DNA of 64,000 nucleotides from Lepeophtheirus salmonis (Eukaryota > Arthropoda > Copepoda > Siphonostomatoida > Caligidae): assembly GCF_016086655.4 (NCBI RefSeq), contig NC_052133.2, positions 12,794,301 to 12,858,300 of the forward strand. Reading direction: 5' to 3'. The translations under genes were made by a program, and so were the position numbers. Within the stretch, counting starts at the first letter, position 1. Every line of letters starts with the position of its first letter. The notes under the pieces were generated by a model. The model searched no databases. It was not told the DNA's origin and worked only from the letters and a program-made list of their open reading frames with translations. Below, in pieces: positions 32,721 to 44,374 of the stretch.

Positions 32721-34319
32721 AATAAATTGCTTGTAAACTCTTGGAATTACAGGTCTACAACATATTATCGCTCTTACTCTTTGTCTTTGATGAACACACG
32801 CACTTTAATTTAGATGTCCCCTCCTGAAGAATTAAAGAAAAATTGTTAGCACTTCAGAAAATTTAAACAATTTTTAGATTGGAACTGCAAAAAGTATCGC
32901 ACTCTTTTTGGTTATATATTTTACGACTCTAGATATAATATCCTTACAAAAATACTTTATTTGTCTTTTCCTATAGCCATTAGGATATACTCGAACTTAT
33001 TGACATGTTTGTTAAAAAATTATTGATCAATTACTTACAAAATATATGTAATTGTAATAAAAAACATATTGGCAAAATCTCAAGTCAGAGAACTTTAATA
33101 AATACATGATCAATCGAATATATATCTCCATTCTAATAATAGACAGAGACATGCAAAAATAAAACTACATAGCAACTGTTTCATATAAATCTTAAATTTT
33201 TGATAAATTGTTTCCATCAAAAGGAATTAAAAAATATCTCTCAGTCTCAGAAGGATTAAAAAAACACTCAATCAATTTCCAGTACATGGAATTAATTGAT
33301 TTTCAAAATACATAGTCAATACCTTAGCATACGAGCTCATAAGTCAAAGATATTTATCCTATAAGAAATCAATATACAGATTTCAACTCTCGATCAGCTC
33401 TTATCTTTAAAAAAAAAGAAAAAAAAAACTCGTATTCAATGTAAATTTTTACTAATAATTCCTCTTGTATCTAAAAAAAAAGAACCTATTATGTTCGGGC
33501 ACTCGTTTCTCAAATTATTACTGTAGACGTACATGGGATGCATAAAAATATTATGAAACTAGTTGTTCAAAGTCTACATTATTTAATGAGAAAACATCTT
33601 ATCCAAACAAATATTCACATAGTTATTGAAAACATAGATATTGAGGGTGTCGTTCTTGACCTCGATGTAAAGTCTATGGTGTATTTCAAAATGTTATCAT
33701 CAGGGCTTTAAGGAGCCTGCATATCCTTCCCTCATTTATATTTACACTAAATAAGGGTTTTGGTCTTGCTAGATATGTGAGGAAGTATATAAAGGTATAT
33801 GAATAACTATAATATTTTCTACATCTTTCAATTGTCCGAAAACCTTTATGCCGTTGTACAATTTGTCGAACGTACCATTTAAACAATTTGGCCGAAAAGT
33901 ATATTTTATAAATGCAATTGTATATTTTAGTTTAATTTAAAATGATTGTTCAAATTATATATATCGTAAAGATCAATTAATTAGTTTTATTTAGCAGAAA
34001 AAAATGTATTATATTCATTAATAATAATTATATATACACAACACACTAGTATGTTATTCGAATCTTTACCTTTCTAGTACATTAAATGATAAACAAACAC
34101 GAAAGCAATTGGAATGGGAGAAGTGCTAATCCCTTTTCTATTATGAATGAATTATCATTTGACATTATGGATCATTCATATTAGAAAATACTCTTGGGAT
34201 GAGGAAGATGCATAAAATAAGGCAAGAACAGTGACCCCCGTAGAGTTGCCTCCTCTGACCTGATATAACACTTCCTCAATCCATGATCGAATGATAATAT
34301 GTCATATATAGCTTATGAA
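32721..34319. other. Non-coding stretch
   Basis: A short stop-free part near 33590-33700 (ENIDIEGVVLDLDVKSMV) looks protein-like but could not be assigned. Otherwise nothing was recognised. Confidence 0.4.
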
Positions 34320-34590
34320 TAATACCCAGGGGAGTCAGCAGGGGGTGGGCTGGAGGAGCTGTAATCCCCCTCCCCAAAAAAAATTGTACTTTTGTATTAA
34401 CCAGGATGAAAAAATTTCGGCAAAATTATGCAGTAGAATTAAAAATCCAATATTTGAGATTTATTTCAAAAAAATTATTTTTTTTGTGAATACCTAAAAA
34501 AAATTAATATTTGAATTTTTTTTTCAAAAAAATTTCATTTTTTGTGAATAGTTATGGATTTTTGAATTTTTTTTTCAAATTGTCCTAATG
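34320..34590 (+). repeat. Family H: G-rich head plus AT-rich tail
   Basis: 'gcagggggtgggctggagga' and 'aatccccctcccc' are followed by AT-rich units ('tatttgaatttttttttc'). An ORF through here (34315-34497) merely follows the low-complexity units. Confidence 0.65.
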
Positions 34591-35439
34591 CAAAATGTAT
34601 GTTCGGCAAAACGTCCTTGGGCAAAAAATTATGTCGACCAATAGTCCACTCATACCCTCAAAGCCTTGGTCTGTCTTGATCCAGGCTGCTCAATCTATTG
34701 GCCTAGGATTAAGGCGGTCAAAACTTAAAACCTACTCTCATTTTCTGTGGATATTTCTTTTAGTAACGACGCGAATATTAATACAATATGGGTAATCTGA
34801 GAAGTTGAATATTTGTTACATTAAAAAATGTATTAACATTCAAAATAATAATATGTAAACTCAAATCAATGAACGTTGGACGTTAGTACAATAGTACAGT
34901 TAACCTCTTTACATTTCCTTTCTGGTCGACTCTACACACAAACTACACAAGTAACTTAATTAGAGAGGCTTATTATAATTATTGTTTAATTCTCATTCTA
35001 AAAAAAGGAGATAATAATCCTTGTGGTATTTTGAAAGACAAAAAGAATAGGCATAGGACAACAATGGGGCTCTCATTATGCGTTCGTGATGGTATTTAAA
35101 CGTTGTTATGAGTCCGTTATTAAAGGATTAACCATTCCAAGTCTTGCTCATATCATTGATCCTTAACTCCTCGACAGATTTATAAGTATTTGTAATATAT
35201 ATACATGTTATGTTGAATAAATGTATTTATTTTGATATTCATGATAGGTAATCAAAGCCCTACGTTAGGGTTAGACAGATGTTAAAAAAACTATTAATTT
35301 CAGACGGTTAACACTTCACTTAACTTTGGTCATCATGCATGAGTTTCAAATCGATTATGGGAGACATTGCGAAGAGATATGGACATATTTAATAGAAACT
35401 TATTTGGAATTAATTAATCGTCTGTATTTTGTCATGTTA
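34591..35439. other. Non-coding stretch
   Basis: Nothing recognised. Confidence 0.45.
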
Positions 35440-35900
35440 AAAAAAGAAACAGAAATTAACCTGTTAACCCTGACATTTTGAATAATATTTTGGAAGAGAG
35501 CAGCTTAACTCTGTTTACGTTACATTTTATCATCTATGATAAAGGAAGAAGGGAGATCGTAAAGAAGAAGGACATTTGTGAGAATGAATCTGTTGTCGAT
35601 CCCCCAATTCACCTTTGACTCCACTAAGGACTTAGAATCATAACTCTGTAGCAAATCCTCAAGGTTACTATCTGTCTTTTATAAGCACACACGAATGTTC
35701 AAGCAGGTTTTAAATACAATTGAATGTAGTAGGAAAGGAAGTTATTTACTTAAGAGTTAAACCATAATGACAACAGCTCAGAAAAAGAAAATTCATTTTC
35801 AGAATTCCAATTCCAAAAAAAGGGACAGCTAAAGACTACACACGATTTACATTACTACTTATGCAATGTATGTAAAACAGAAGAACATATGCGGCACAGG
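35440..35900 (+). repeat. Dispersed repeat family A, long copy
   Basis: Aligns with 59925-60370 from 'gttaaccctgaca' through 'gcacacacgaatgttcaa' and 'ataatgacaac' to '...cagctaaagactacac'. It is about 460 bp, diverged, and without a shared ORF. Other copies lie at 1288-1575 (inverted), 3205, 13183, 32625 and 48036 (inverted). Confidence 0.7.
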
Positions 35901-36324
35901 CAATGACGTAAATATTGATATATATAGAGAAACTCTCTGGTTTTTTTGGCCAATAGTTGTTAAATTTTCGAAAAAATTTATTTTAATATTTTCTAACCAT
36001 TGTACCTTATTCTAAAATAAATCATTTGGAGAAAAAAACAGGAACACAGTTTTTGTTACTTTCTTCATAATTTCATTAACTTTGTGCTCAAGGTAAATAT
36101 TAATGCATATACAGTCAAATCTGGATGAAAGGAAACTGCTATTTTTCGGATGAAAATTTGACTATATCTGGGTTTATTTTATCTCCAAAGTAGCTTTTGT
36201 CATTTTCATAAAATATTTTTTTAAGGGGTGCTTAGCTCAAAAAAAATTCCAAACCGATATATAATTACTTATATGAATAAGTTTATTTTATATATATACT
36301 AGCATAGGATTCCTGCATTGCAGA

Positions 36325-36460
36325 GAATAAAAGGGAATAGAAACAAAGAATGAAGGTAGAAGAAAAGAAACAGAGAGAAGGATGTAGAAAGAAATTGAGG
36401 GAGAAGACGTAACAGAGAGAAGGAGAGAGATCTGGAAAGAGGGAAAGAAAAATAGGTTTT
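36325..36460 (+). repeat. Purine-rich tract
   Basis: About 130 bases are nearly all A and G, with many 'gagag' and 'gaaag' steps. Such tracts can adopt triplex structure. No function is visible. Confidence 0.6.
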
Positions 36461-36474
36461 ATTTCAGTAAAAAA

Positions 36475-36640
36475 CAGGCTCTCAATGGCCTTGGAAGCCC
36501 AAAAAAATATTATATGAACTTGATTGGTTATTTTATAATTTTACTGGCTAAATTTCTGACTGATTAGTTTGACCATTTTTGATTCAATGTGTGATAACAC
36601 CAAAAACCGACTTTTCTAATATAAATAGTCTTAATGTTGG
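36475..36640 (-). repeat. Dispersed repeat family J, copy 2
   Basis: The reverse complement carries 'tttttggtgttatcacaca' and 'gaaatttagccagt', as at 25636-25765. Confidence 0.6.
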
Positions 36641-37049
36641 GGGGGGGGCGCTTTAAAAACTATTAGGGGGGTTCAAGTCTCTCACCCTCCAAAAAAGGGG
36701 GCCACTGATCCAAAGTATATAAAAAACTACAATTTTTGGATACTTTTGTAACGAAGTAATTCTGATACTTAACTCCTTATTTTGAGGCAATCCGTGTTTG
36801 ATAAGCTCCAGTTTTTGACAGATGATAAAAGATCACCTTTTTTAATGTTTTTTAAATACACACATTGATCATAACACAAGTTATATGCATAGAGATCCAT
36901 CATATTTTGCAGAGTGCGAACAAGGCATACTCTACCATTCACAAAGAATCATTACATAAATCATGTCTAAAATAGTAGCCATCATAATCGTTGTTTCATC
37001 AATACATATTTACCTTAGACGATCAATATTGATAATTTGTACTACATAT
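36641..37049. other. Non-coding stretch
   Basis: Includes G-runs at 36639-36648 and 36665-36671. Nothing else was recognised. Confidence 0.45.
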
Positions 37050-37051
37050 TA

Positions 37052-37658
37052 CAGTGTACGTAACTTAAATCTGAACGAGTATATAAGTTTTAAAATGTAG
37101 AATAATGAGTAAAGTTGCAAGTATAAAATTTCTACCAAAGTTTGTGATTTTATGGGGAACATTTGTGAGTAACTTTTTTAATATTTTGTTTTGATTTGAA
37201 TCATGGAACAAAAAAACGAATCAACATCCTGATTTTACTCCACGCAGGAATAAGCCCCAGGAACATTTCATTCCGTTAAAGTACTCCTGCATAATTGTGT
37301 ATGCAGTTAAGAACAGATTTGAGGTATTTGGGTCCACTTGAAGGTATAAAGTCCAAGGTTTGTTTGAGTGCAATTAAAGAGTTTTTAGTCTGTCCATATG
37401 GACCCCATCATCACCAGATCTGAATCCGTAAGGAGAATTGTGGAGAGGGAAACCTGTAAAACCTCTCAATAGAATGTGGATGGCCTGAAGGCTTCCATCA
37501 TTGCAGTCTGGGACAAAATGAATGAGGCCTACATCAAGAAGACTTGTTTTGTCTCTAGGACTCATTTGGATGCTGTTGTGACAGCCTCCATTGTTCTTGA
37601 TAAATAGGATCAAATATTGTTGTGCTAACCTTTGTTCAGATTTTGTTTAGGCACACTG
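37052..37658 (+). mobile_element. Deleted Tc1-type element with TIRs and TA sites
   Basis: The left end CAGTGTACGTAACTTAAATC and the inverted right end CAGTGTGCCTAAACAAAATC both continue with TGAAC. TA dinucleotides flank both ends (37050-37051, 37659-37660). The length of 607 bp shows a large internal deletion. It is a close relative of 6379-7020: both contain 'accaaagtttgtgattttat' about 80 bp from the left end. It ends only a few bases before the gypsy pol relic. Confidence 0.85.
37200..37607 (+). pseudogene. Tc1 transposase fragments (helix-turn-helix and C-terminus)
   Basis: A decayed helix-turn-helix is followed directly by the third-acid region: PSSPDLNP (about 37406-37429) then a stop. 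The C-terminal frame is NVDGLKASIIAVWDKMNE and AYIKKTCFVSRTH, ending with a TAG at 37605-37607. The first two acidic motifs are deleted, so this copy cannot catalyse transposition. It is about 135 codons in total against about 340 for a full Tc1 transposase. Confidence 0.8.
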
Positions 37659-37689
37659 TATATTGATATCGCCGAAGAAGTTAATTGAG

Positions 37690-39758
37690 GAGTGGATTTT
37701 GTGCAAAAATCACCGTTAGGGAGGACATTCCTAGACGACAATTATCGAGCATTTAATTTGAATACGATCTCTGATAAGTATCCTTTACCAGATATGCACG
37801 ATTTATTGTCCAGCTTTATGGCGCAGTAATTTTTCGTAAAATTGACGTATGCAGTGCTTATTATACATATCCCAGTAAAAGAAGAGCATAAGTTTAAAAC
37901 TGCAATTATAACCCCATTTGGTCTTTTTGAGTATAATTTTATGCCATTTTGTCTTTTTAATGCTGGTGCATCATTTCAACGTTTTATGGAAAAAAATATA
38001 TGTTCATCTAAGCTTCGTTTTCATTTGGATGATATATTAATTTTCAGTGTTTCAGAAGAACAACACAAAGAAAATTTATCTAGAGTAATAGGAATTATAT
38101 CTGAATTCAAAATTTCGAATTGCTCCCAAGAAATGTGATTTGTTTTGTCTCATCTATCGAATTTTTAGGTGTATGTATATATCTCCGCTAATGGAATTAT
38201 TCCAGTCAATAAAAAAGTATCTGAGATCGATGAATTTAAGTTGCCTATTGATCCTAAAGACTTAAGAAGATTTCTTGGCATGGCGGGTTTTTATAGGCAT
38301 CTCATTCCTAATTTCCCAGCTATTACTAGTCCTATGACCGAAGTATTCAGACTCTCAAATATGAAAACTCCTTTAATCTGGTCTGAAGAAAGTCGATTAT
38401 TTTTCAATTATATCAAAGAGTCGAGTCGCTCCATTCTTTAATGCTCGTTCCAATATATTTAATCTAGTAAACAATGTATCTAATGTGGCAGCTGGAGCTG
38501 CCCTACATCAGATGGCTGGAGATAGTCCCATTCCACTTAGTTTCTTTTCAAAGAAATTTAATGAGACTTAAAGAAGATATTCGACCTATGATCGCGACCT
38601 TTTAGCGGCTTATTGGGCAGTACTCCGTTTTAAACATCTAGTTCAAGGTCTAAATGTAACACTGTTCACAGATCACAAACCTCTAGAATCCGCTTTTGTT
38701 AGTTCAAAAGAACCAAAATCAAATCGTCAACAGAGACACTTATGTGTAATTATGGAATATTTTCAAGACGTTAAGTATATTCCGGGTGAAGAAAACTTGG
38801 TTACTGATCACCTTTCACGTCCTGTAAATACTGTATCAAAAATAATTATTGATCCTTCTACAATAGTCAAAACACAAATTAAATCCTTTGAAGAAGATGG
38901 ACCTTTTATTGAATACTCTAATGAACATTCTAAAAATTTTAGGAAAGTCAAATTATCCAAAGGATCGGATCTTATCTGTGAGAAATCAACATTTATGCCT
39001 CGTCCATTTGTTTCTTTGTCCCTTCGTAAAGAAGTATTCGATCAATTTCATGAAGTATCACATCCTGGTGTAAAAGCTTTGATTAATATTCTCAAATCTA
39101 GTTATTTTTGGCCAACCTTAAGTACTGATATCAAGATTTCAAGGTATTTGGATGTATAAGTTGTCAAAAAGCAAAAGTTCATCGACACGGTTTGGACTGC
39201 CATTATTTGTTCTTACCGATCGTGGCACACAATTTGAAACTCAACGCTCGTCAAGCAAACTGGTTTCTATCTCTTCCCTTAATTTTGCAAGGCATTATAA
39301 TGAAACCAGGTGCAAATTCAATGCCTCCATTTACAGTCGTAACTGGCACAGAAATTATGATTCTTAGAACTATAATTGATAATCAGTCATCAACGAACCA
39401 ATGTATTTCAAATGTCCTTGCTGAACATTTCAGAAGCATAGACTTTATCTCTCTTTCAGCAGGAACCAACAACTCTTCTAAACCTTTGTATATTTCCGTA
39501 CTTTATTGCTTGGATTGGGTAAAACATTCTCCTGAAGCAACTTATATGTGTCCAGCGAAAGTATTATCTCGGAATTTAAGTACATATTATGTGGAATTAC
39601 CATCGGGTAAAAAGGACGCTATTTATATTGAGCGTCTTAAACCCGCGATTATTAAAGAAACTTGTAGTCGGAAACGATCACCTGCAACTATTGAAAGAAT
39701 TTCAGAAAGTATTTCTAGTTCGAACAAGACGACTCTTTCCGAAAAAACCGGATTATAA
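37690..39758 (+). pseudogene. Ty3/gypsy retrotransposon pol, 5'-truncated
   Basis: Domains are in normal order over at least five frames. Reverse transcriptase (37690-38140) has NYRAFNLNTISDKYPLP, then KTAIITPFGLFEYNFMPF and the polymerase site HLDDIL, where the usual Tyr is His. The connection part (38240-38370) has RFLGMAGFYRHLIPNFPA. RNase H (38475-38815) has SNVAAGAALHQ, YSTYDRDLLAAYWAV and FTDHKPLES, ending with LSRP. In integrase, His-His (FDQFHEVSHPG) and Cys-Cys (CISC, about 39150-39161) form the zinc finger. The core keeps only TDRGTQFE; the first Asp and the Glu region are deleted. A C-terminal part ends at 39758. No gag, protease or 5' LTR is present. Old and non-functional. Confidence 0.9.
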
Positions 39759-40011
39759 ATAACCTCTCGAAGCGGAAGACGAATCCACGTTTTCTAAAAA
39801 TGCAGTTTATCATTATTTTTAATTTTCATTGTCACTAATAGCGGCGGGACTAGCTTTTTTGAATTATGTAACCCGGTTCGTCCAGTAAAAAGCAGCAATT
39901 TAGGTGTTAGTGATGACCCCGCCAATTAATGGTGGATTATATTTAACTAAATGAAACGGTGACCGAATAATTCGCCCCAGAAGTTTCCGCCGGGGAACTT
40001 TACCCCTTATA
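39759..40011 (+). other. 3' flank of gypsy pol, with subrepeat DNA
   Basis: A G-rich 'agcggcgggac' (39839-39849) could be the polypurine tract before a 3' LTR, but no LTR ends were proven. The last 60 bases carry 'gccggggaactttacccc'-type subrepeats like those ending the neighbouring element at 40.7 kb. Confidence 0.35.
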
Positions 40012-40013
40012 TA

Positions 40014-40675
40014 CAGGGTCGATGCAATATTTTTGACAAATTTACAAAACAATACTTAAAATCTTTGATAATATATTAAATCAAAAAATTCAAAAGCTAT
40101 TTGATATGTATTGCTTCTGGACTCGAATTCTACTCAAAGTAGGTACCCTTAGTGACGATGACCATCTCCAGCCTGGACCTGATCGGTTGCACTCAACCTG
40201 GTCCCTGGGCAACTTGCTGAAAATCACAATGATGCGCTGCTTTAACTCGTGCACAGTGTTGCACGAGGTTTGGTTGATATCCCCTTCAACGGCACCCCAT
40301 AAGTAAAAGTTACAGGGATTACAGTCGGGGCAGTTGAGAGGCCATATGTTGGGCCTGGAGTTGTCCTAGAAGTTTTTGGACAGCCACATCTGGGACCTTT
40401 GGCTAAAAAAAATGGCAAATGGCACTTATGGTCTTCACTGTGCTCCTCCTTATGCAGGCACCCTCATGACGTCACAACCCTTAAAACCGCCGTGTATCAT
40501 CTTAACCATGGTTATTCTTTTCCACGGGTTGGACAAGATAAAGTCGTTGGATTTCATTCCTGTGAGCACTACGTTTTCTCAACTACTGATTCAAATTTTG
40601 GAAAATAATTTACTGGCAAGTAATGGTCATTATGTACAATAATAATCCAGTGTCAAAAATATCACGTCGATCCTG
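40014..40675 (-). mobile_element. Deleted mariner with TIRs
   Basis: The left end CAGGGTCGATGCAATATTTT and the inverted right end CAGGATCGACGTGATATTTT both continue with TGACA. The left flank is TA (40012-40013); the right flank is CA, probably a mutated TA. The length of 662 bp implies loss of about half the element. It is inserted between the gypsy remnant and a family G element, possibly within that element's end array. Confidence 0.85.
40120..40610 (-). pseudogene. mariner transposase C-terminal fragment
   Basis: Minus strand. A damaged stretch with LSKNF precedes IWPLNCPDCNPCNFYLWGAV, the third-acid region in which Asp is replaced by Asn (CNF for the usual LDF). Then follow INQTSCNTVHELKQRIIVIF, LPRDQVE and a terminal GTYFE followed by a stop near 40129. 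The first two acidic motifs and the DNA-binding domain are absent. The tail matches the maT-like mariner pattern in which the protein ends shortly after RLEM. Confidence 0.8.
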
Positions 40676-40689
40676 CATATATTATAGTG

Positions 40690-41395
40690 TAACCGGTAAT
40701 TTCATTCCCTGTAAAATTCATACCAGGACATTTCATTCCCACTTTCAAGGGGATATACTAGTTGGTAGTATTTGTGTAGCTATGTAGAGGGATAGGGACC
40801 CAGTATGATCATCTGAATGATGATGATTGTTGTAGGATTCAATAATACAATGCTGAACTTGAAGTTGGGGAGAGTAAGTCATGCTAGAGAAGGGAGTGAG
40901 GCAAGAGCAACTTGCAATTTGTTTACGTAGATTTGAATTGCAAAGAGGAAGGGAAGAGAAAATGGGAGGATGAAACAGAGAATTGTGGATTAATGACAAG
41001 GAGTAGGAGCGAGTAGTGATAGACGATGAAGGACAGGAGGAGTAATGACGGGATTTACTTCTTTTTTCCAAGGTATAAATAACATCCCCGGATCATGATT
41101 CCATTCCTACTCCCTATTAAAGATGTATCATGATGTCATTTATAATACATAAAAAGCAATAAATCATTCATATCCATCTCCCATCCATTACTAGGCATCA
41201 CTCATCTCCAGTGCCGACTGCCCAGGCCTCCCCCTACAGCCCAACACCTACATAAACTGTATGAAGTCACTAACCATCCCCTTTCAATGTCGGAGTGAAA
41301 TGTCCTGGGATGAATTTTAGTGGGAATGAAATTACTAGGAATGAAAAGACCGGTAATGAATTTACTCGGAATGATTTCCCCTAGCACATAAATTT
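40690..41395 (+). mobile_element. Inverted-repeat element family G, copy 2
   Basis: The left 'gtaatttcattccctgtaaa' (40696-40715) and following 'attcataccaggacatttca' are repeated inverted at 41290-41334. A further run of 'attcatt(a)cc' subrepeats extends to about 41390. The interior shares order and sequence with 19360-19925, reversed. ORFs inside (40745-41071 and 41202-41387, minus) are not conserved in the other copy and look like chance. Non-autonomous. Confidence 0.7.
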
Positions 41396-42345
41396 ATCAT
41401 AGAGCTTATTTTTCGGGGCTTCACTTGAAATTATATTGGAATTCATTATTTTTTTACATGGAAAAACTTGAAATGTGTGCATTTTATTTCAATTTGGCTG
41501 TATAGTATTAATACATATTATATTATATAAAAAAAATTTGATAATAAAAAGTAGCCTCGAACTCATCATAAAAAAGTACAACCTTCATGTTTGATATTTT
41601 AAATTTAGTTAAATCGAATTAAATACCCTCATTTTATGCTAATGAATGCAAAAATAAATTACAAATGACTTCAAGTAAAGGGAGACCCATTTTAATCATT
41701 ATAATATATATATATATATATAAGTGGAAAAGTTCCCAGTGCGAAAATTCCTAGGGAGAACCATTCTAGAGCTAAATTAAACTTATATTATGAAAAAATT
41801 AAATGCAGAATTTCCTAGGAATTTCACGCAAGTGTAAAACCCTCATAAATCTCGGGGAAATATAGTCAAATGACTTGTTATGTTTTGATTGCGCCTAACA
41901 TGGTAGAGGCCCTGGAAGTGTTAAATTAGAACATTGTTAATATGTGATTGCTTGATAATTTATGATGATAATCATTTAGGTACTATAATGGATGAAAATG
42001 CCTCCTATAATTTACATTATATAAGTCATATCTGATTGAGATAGTACATCTATAATTAGTTTAGATCATTAGTGACATTCCATATCATAGTGATGCATAA
42101 AATTTGAACAAACGTAGGTACTTAACACGCCCAGGTACCCAGAACAGAAAAACAAACACAGTCTACCCGAGTGACTTCCAACTGGGGCCTACGTAGTGCA
42201 TTGTCGATGATACTACTGGGCTACTAAAGCCATCAAGGAAATGTATTTTATAAAATAAGGTCATAAAAAAGTGTTTAAAAAAATTATAGACCCAAATATT
42301 TGGGCAAAATTTATTGCTATCCTCTCCCTAAAAAAATACACACTA
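41396..42345. other. Non-coding stretch with (TA)n
   Basis: A (TA)n run lies at 41704-41723. It is followed by 'gttcccagtgcgaaaattcc', which resembles the subrepeats ending family G. Otherwise nothing was recognised. Confidence 0.45.
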
Positions 42346-42349
42346 TAGT

Positions 42350-43047
42350 AGGGTTTCCCAACCTTTCCTCTATCATGTACCCCTTTATAATGTTGATATA
42401 CAACTGTGTAGGTATTCTTAAATTTTTAAAACTTTGAAAGACAAGTAAATAACAAAATTCCATTCATCTATTGTTTAATTGTGAATTATAAAAATACATT
42501 CCCTTCTTTCATCTCCAAATTAAATAGCATTCTATACTAAAAAATTACATAAAAAATACTACAAAATCAACCTAATTAACAGATATTTTAATATTTTTAA
42601 TGAAATCCCTGATTTTATTTGTGATTTGTAGATTAATTTCTTAAAGGATTAATTTTTAAGCCAGAAAATCGAACATCGTGTTCAGTTTTTTTTAGATTTG
42701 ACCTGTGCTTGTTTAATGTTGTTGTTTTAAGTAGAAAGAAGCAGTACTTGAAAAGCAGTTTCCGCAATTATAATGTATACCAAAATGTATATAATTTGTC
42801 GCCAGAACAAATATAGTGAAACATTTCAAGTATTTGGAAATATTCAAAAAAGGAATAATGAAATAAATATTTAACGAAATTTATATTAATATCTATGTCA
42901 CTTTGAAAAAATTTAGATTATAAACTTACTTTTGTATTCTTTTATTGAAGCCTTAATTGTAAATTCAGGTATACATTCACCCCAGGTTGGAAAACCATAC
43001 CCTCGAGACTTGGCAGTGATGAAAAAGCTTGGAACCATTGGTCAATA
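42350..43047. mobile_element. hAT-like inverted ends, about 0.7 kb
   Basis: 'agggtttcccaacctttcct' with 'gtacccc' (from about 42350) is the hAT 'TTCCCAACCT' end style. The inverted right side has 'ggtatggttttccaacctgg' (ending about 43003), and just beyond it 'caatggttccaagctttttc' (ending about 43043). Which right end pairs with the left is unclear, and no 8-bp duplication was found. No transposase was read inside. Confidence 0.5.
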
Positions 43048-43139
43048 CCATTGCATTTTTCACATTACTGTGGATAAAAAAAAATTTTTTAATAATTTAA
43101 TTTGAGTTTATGTTAATAAATATATCCCAGTAGCGTAGG

Positions 43140-43235
43140 AACAAAGGCGAACCAGCCCCTGGTCCAAATATTAAAATTTTGGGGCTGGGTATATTTCAGC
43201 TCCCCTCCCCTCTCCCCAAATTATATAGTATAATC
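43140..43235 (+). repeat. Family H-like C/G-rich head
   Basis: 'ttggggctgggtat' and 'gctcccctcccctctcccc' resemble the heads at 27.5 and 34.3 kb. The AT tail is not clear. Confidence 0.35.
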
Positions 43236-43324
43236 TATTTTTTTACACAGAACTCTTAATTTATTTGTATGTTTGTTGGTAATCTGCGAGATAATTTTGC
43301 TGTTATTATTTACGCGGCATTATC

Positions 43325-43490
43325 AAAGTTATTAGGCGTCACAAGAGACAGATTTAACTTTAATAATATGGAAGATAAACTCCCAACAAAATCCTTGGTG
43401 TTACTCTTTCCCTTTTCATGAGTATGATTGCACGTAGTAACTCAATACTTAGAAGTTCTCTCCTCAAAAAAAAATTAATGACAACAGCTA
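43325..43490 (+). repeat. Dispersed repeat family D, copy 1
   Basis: 'caaagttattaggcgtc', 'actttaataatat' and 'gttctctcctca' recur at 52098-52260 and, inverted, at 45395-45570. Confidence 0.65.
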
Positions 43491-44374
43491 AATATTTTTT
43501 ATATGATTGAATGGGCTTATTGCTGTCTGCTAAACTTCATTTAAGGAAAATTTATTTTTTAAATGTCATATAAAGTACTCCCCGTGTAATATACTCCTTT
43601 TTTTCTTTATACTCTATTTGTATATGATTAAAGAAGGGATCTGTGTAAGGAAAAAGTTAAGTTTACTGATTAGAAAAGGAAACCCCGTGTATGCGTGCGT
43701 TCTTTCTTCTTTTTTATTTATTAGTGAATTTATAAGTCGTGAGGTTCTAAATTCAGTAGTACCATATGTTTCCAAAATTTCATTTTTTTTTTCACATTAA
43801 ATCATAAATTCATGCATACAAATAACCTTTGCTTTAATAATATTTGCATAGATGATAATGCACCCGCGTGACAGAAAAATGTCATTTTTAAAGTACTAAA
43901 AATTTATTTCTTACCTTTATTTGATTAAGTATAGTATAATACTTTGCTACATAATGCATAAATAATCGATGTTTAATTATGTTCAAAATGAATTGCTTTT
44001 CGGAATTCAAGTATATGCCCTAATTGAAAATCCATGGCTATTATTTTTAAATGAATGTTTCTATTCATTTTAATTTTTAAGTCAACAAACTGTTTTCTTT
44101 TATAATCAATTTATCAAAGTCTTCCGCAAAATAATCATATTTATACAATTACTAAATGTAATTTGCAAAAATGGAGTATTCAAGTGATTTTGATAAACTT
44201 ATATTAAAATAATTGCCAATCTGATCGTATAGAAAAATTTAGAAACATCGCATAAAGAAAAAAATACTTTTAAAAAAAAGAAAATTATTTTTCGTTTTAT
44301 TAGATTTCATTCTTCAGATAATAATTCAATGATTTGATGGGATTTGAGAGGAAGAAAAGGGAAGTGCATATATA
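43491..44374. other. Non-coding stretch
   Basis: Nothing recognised apart from the TA at 44373-44374 that flanks the next element. Confidence 0.45.
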
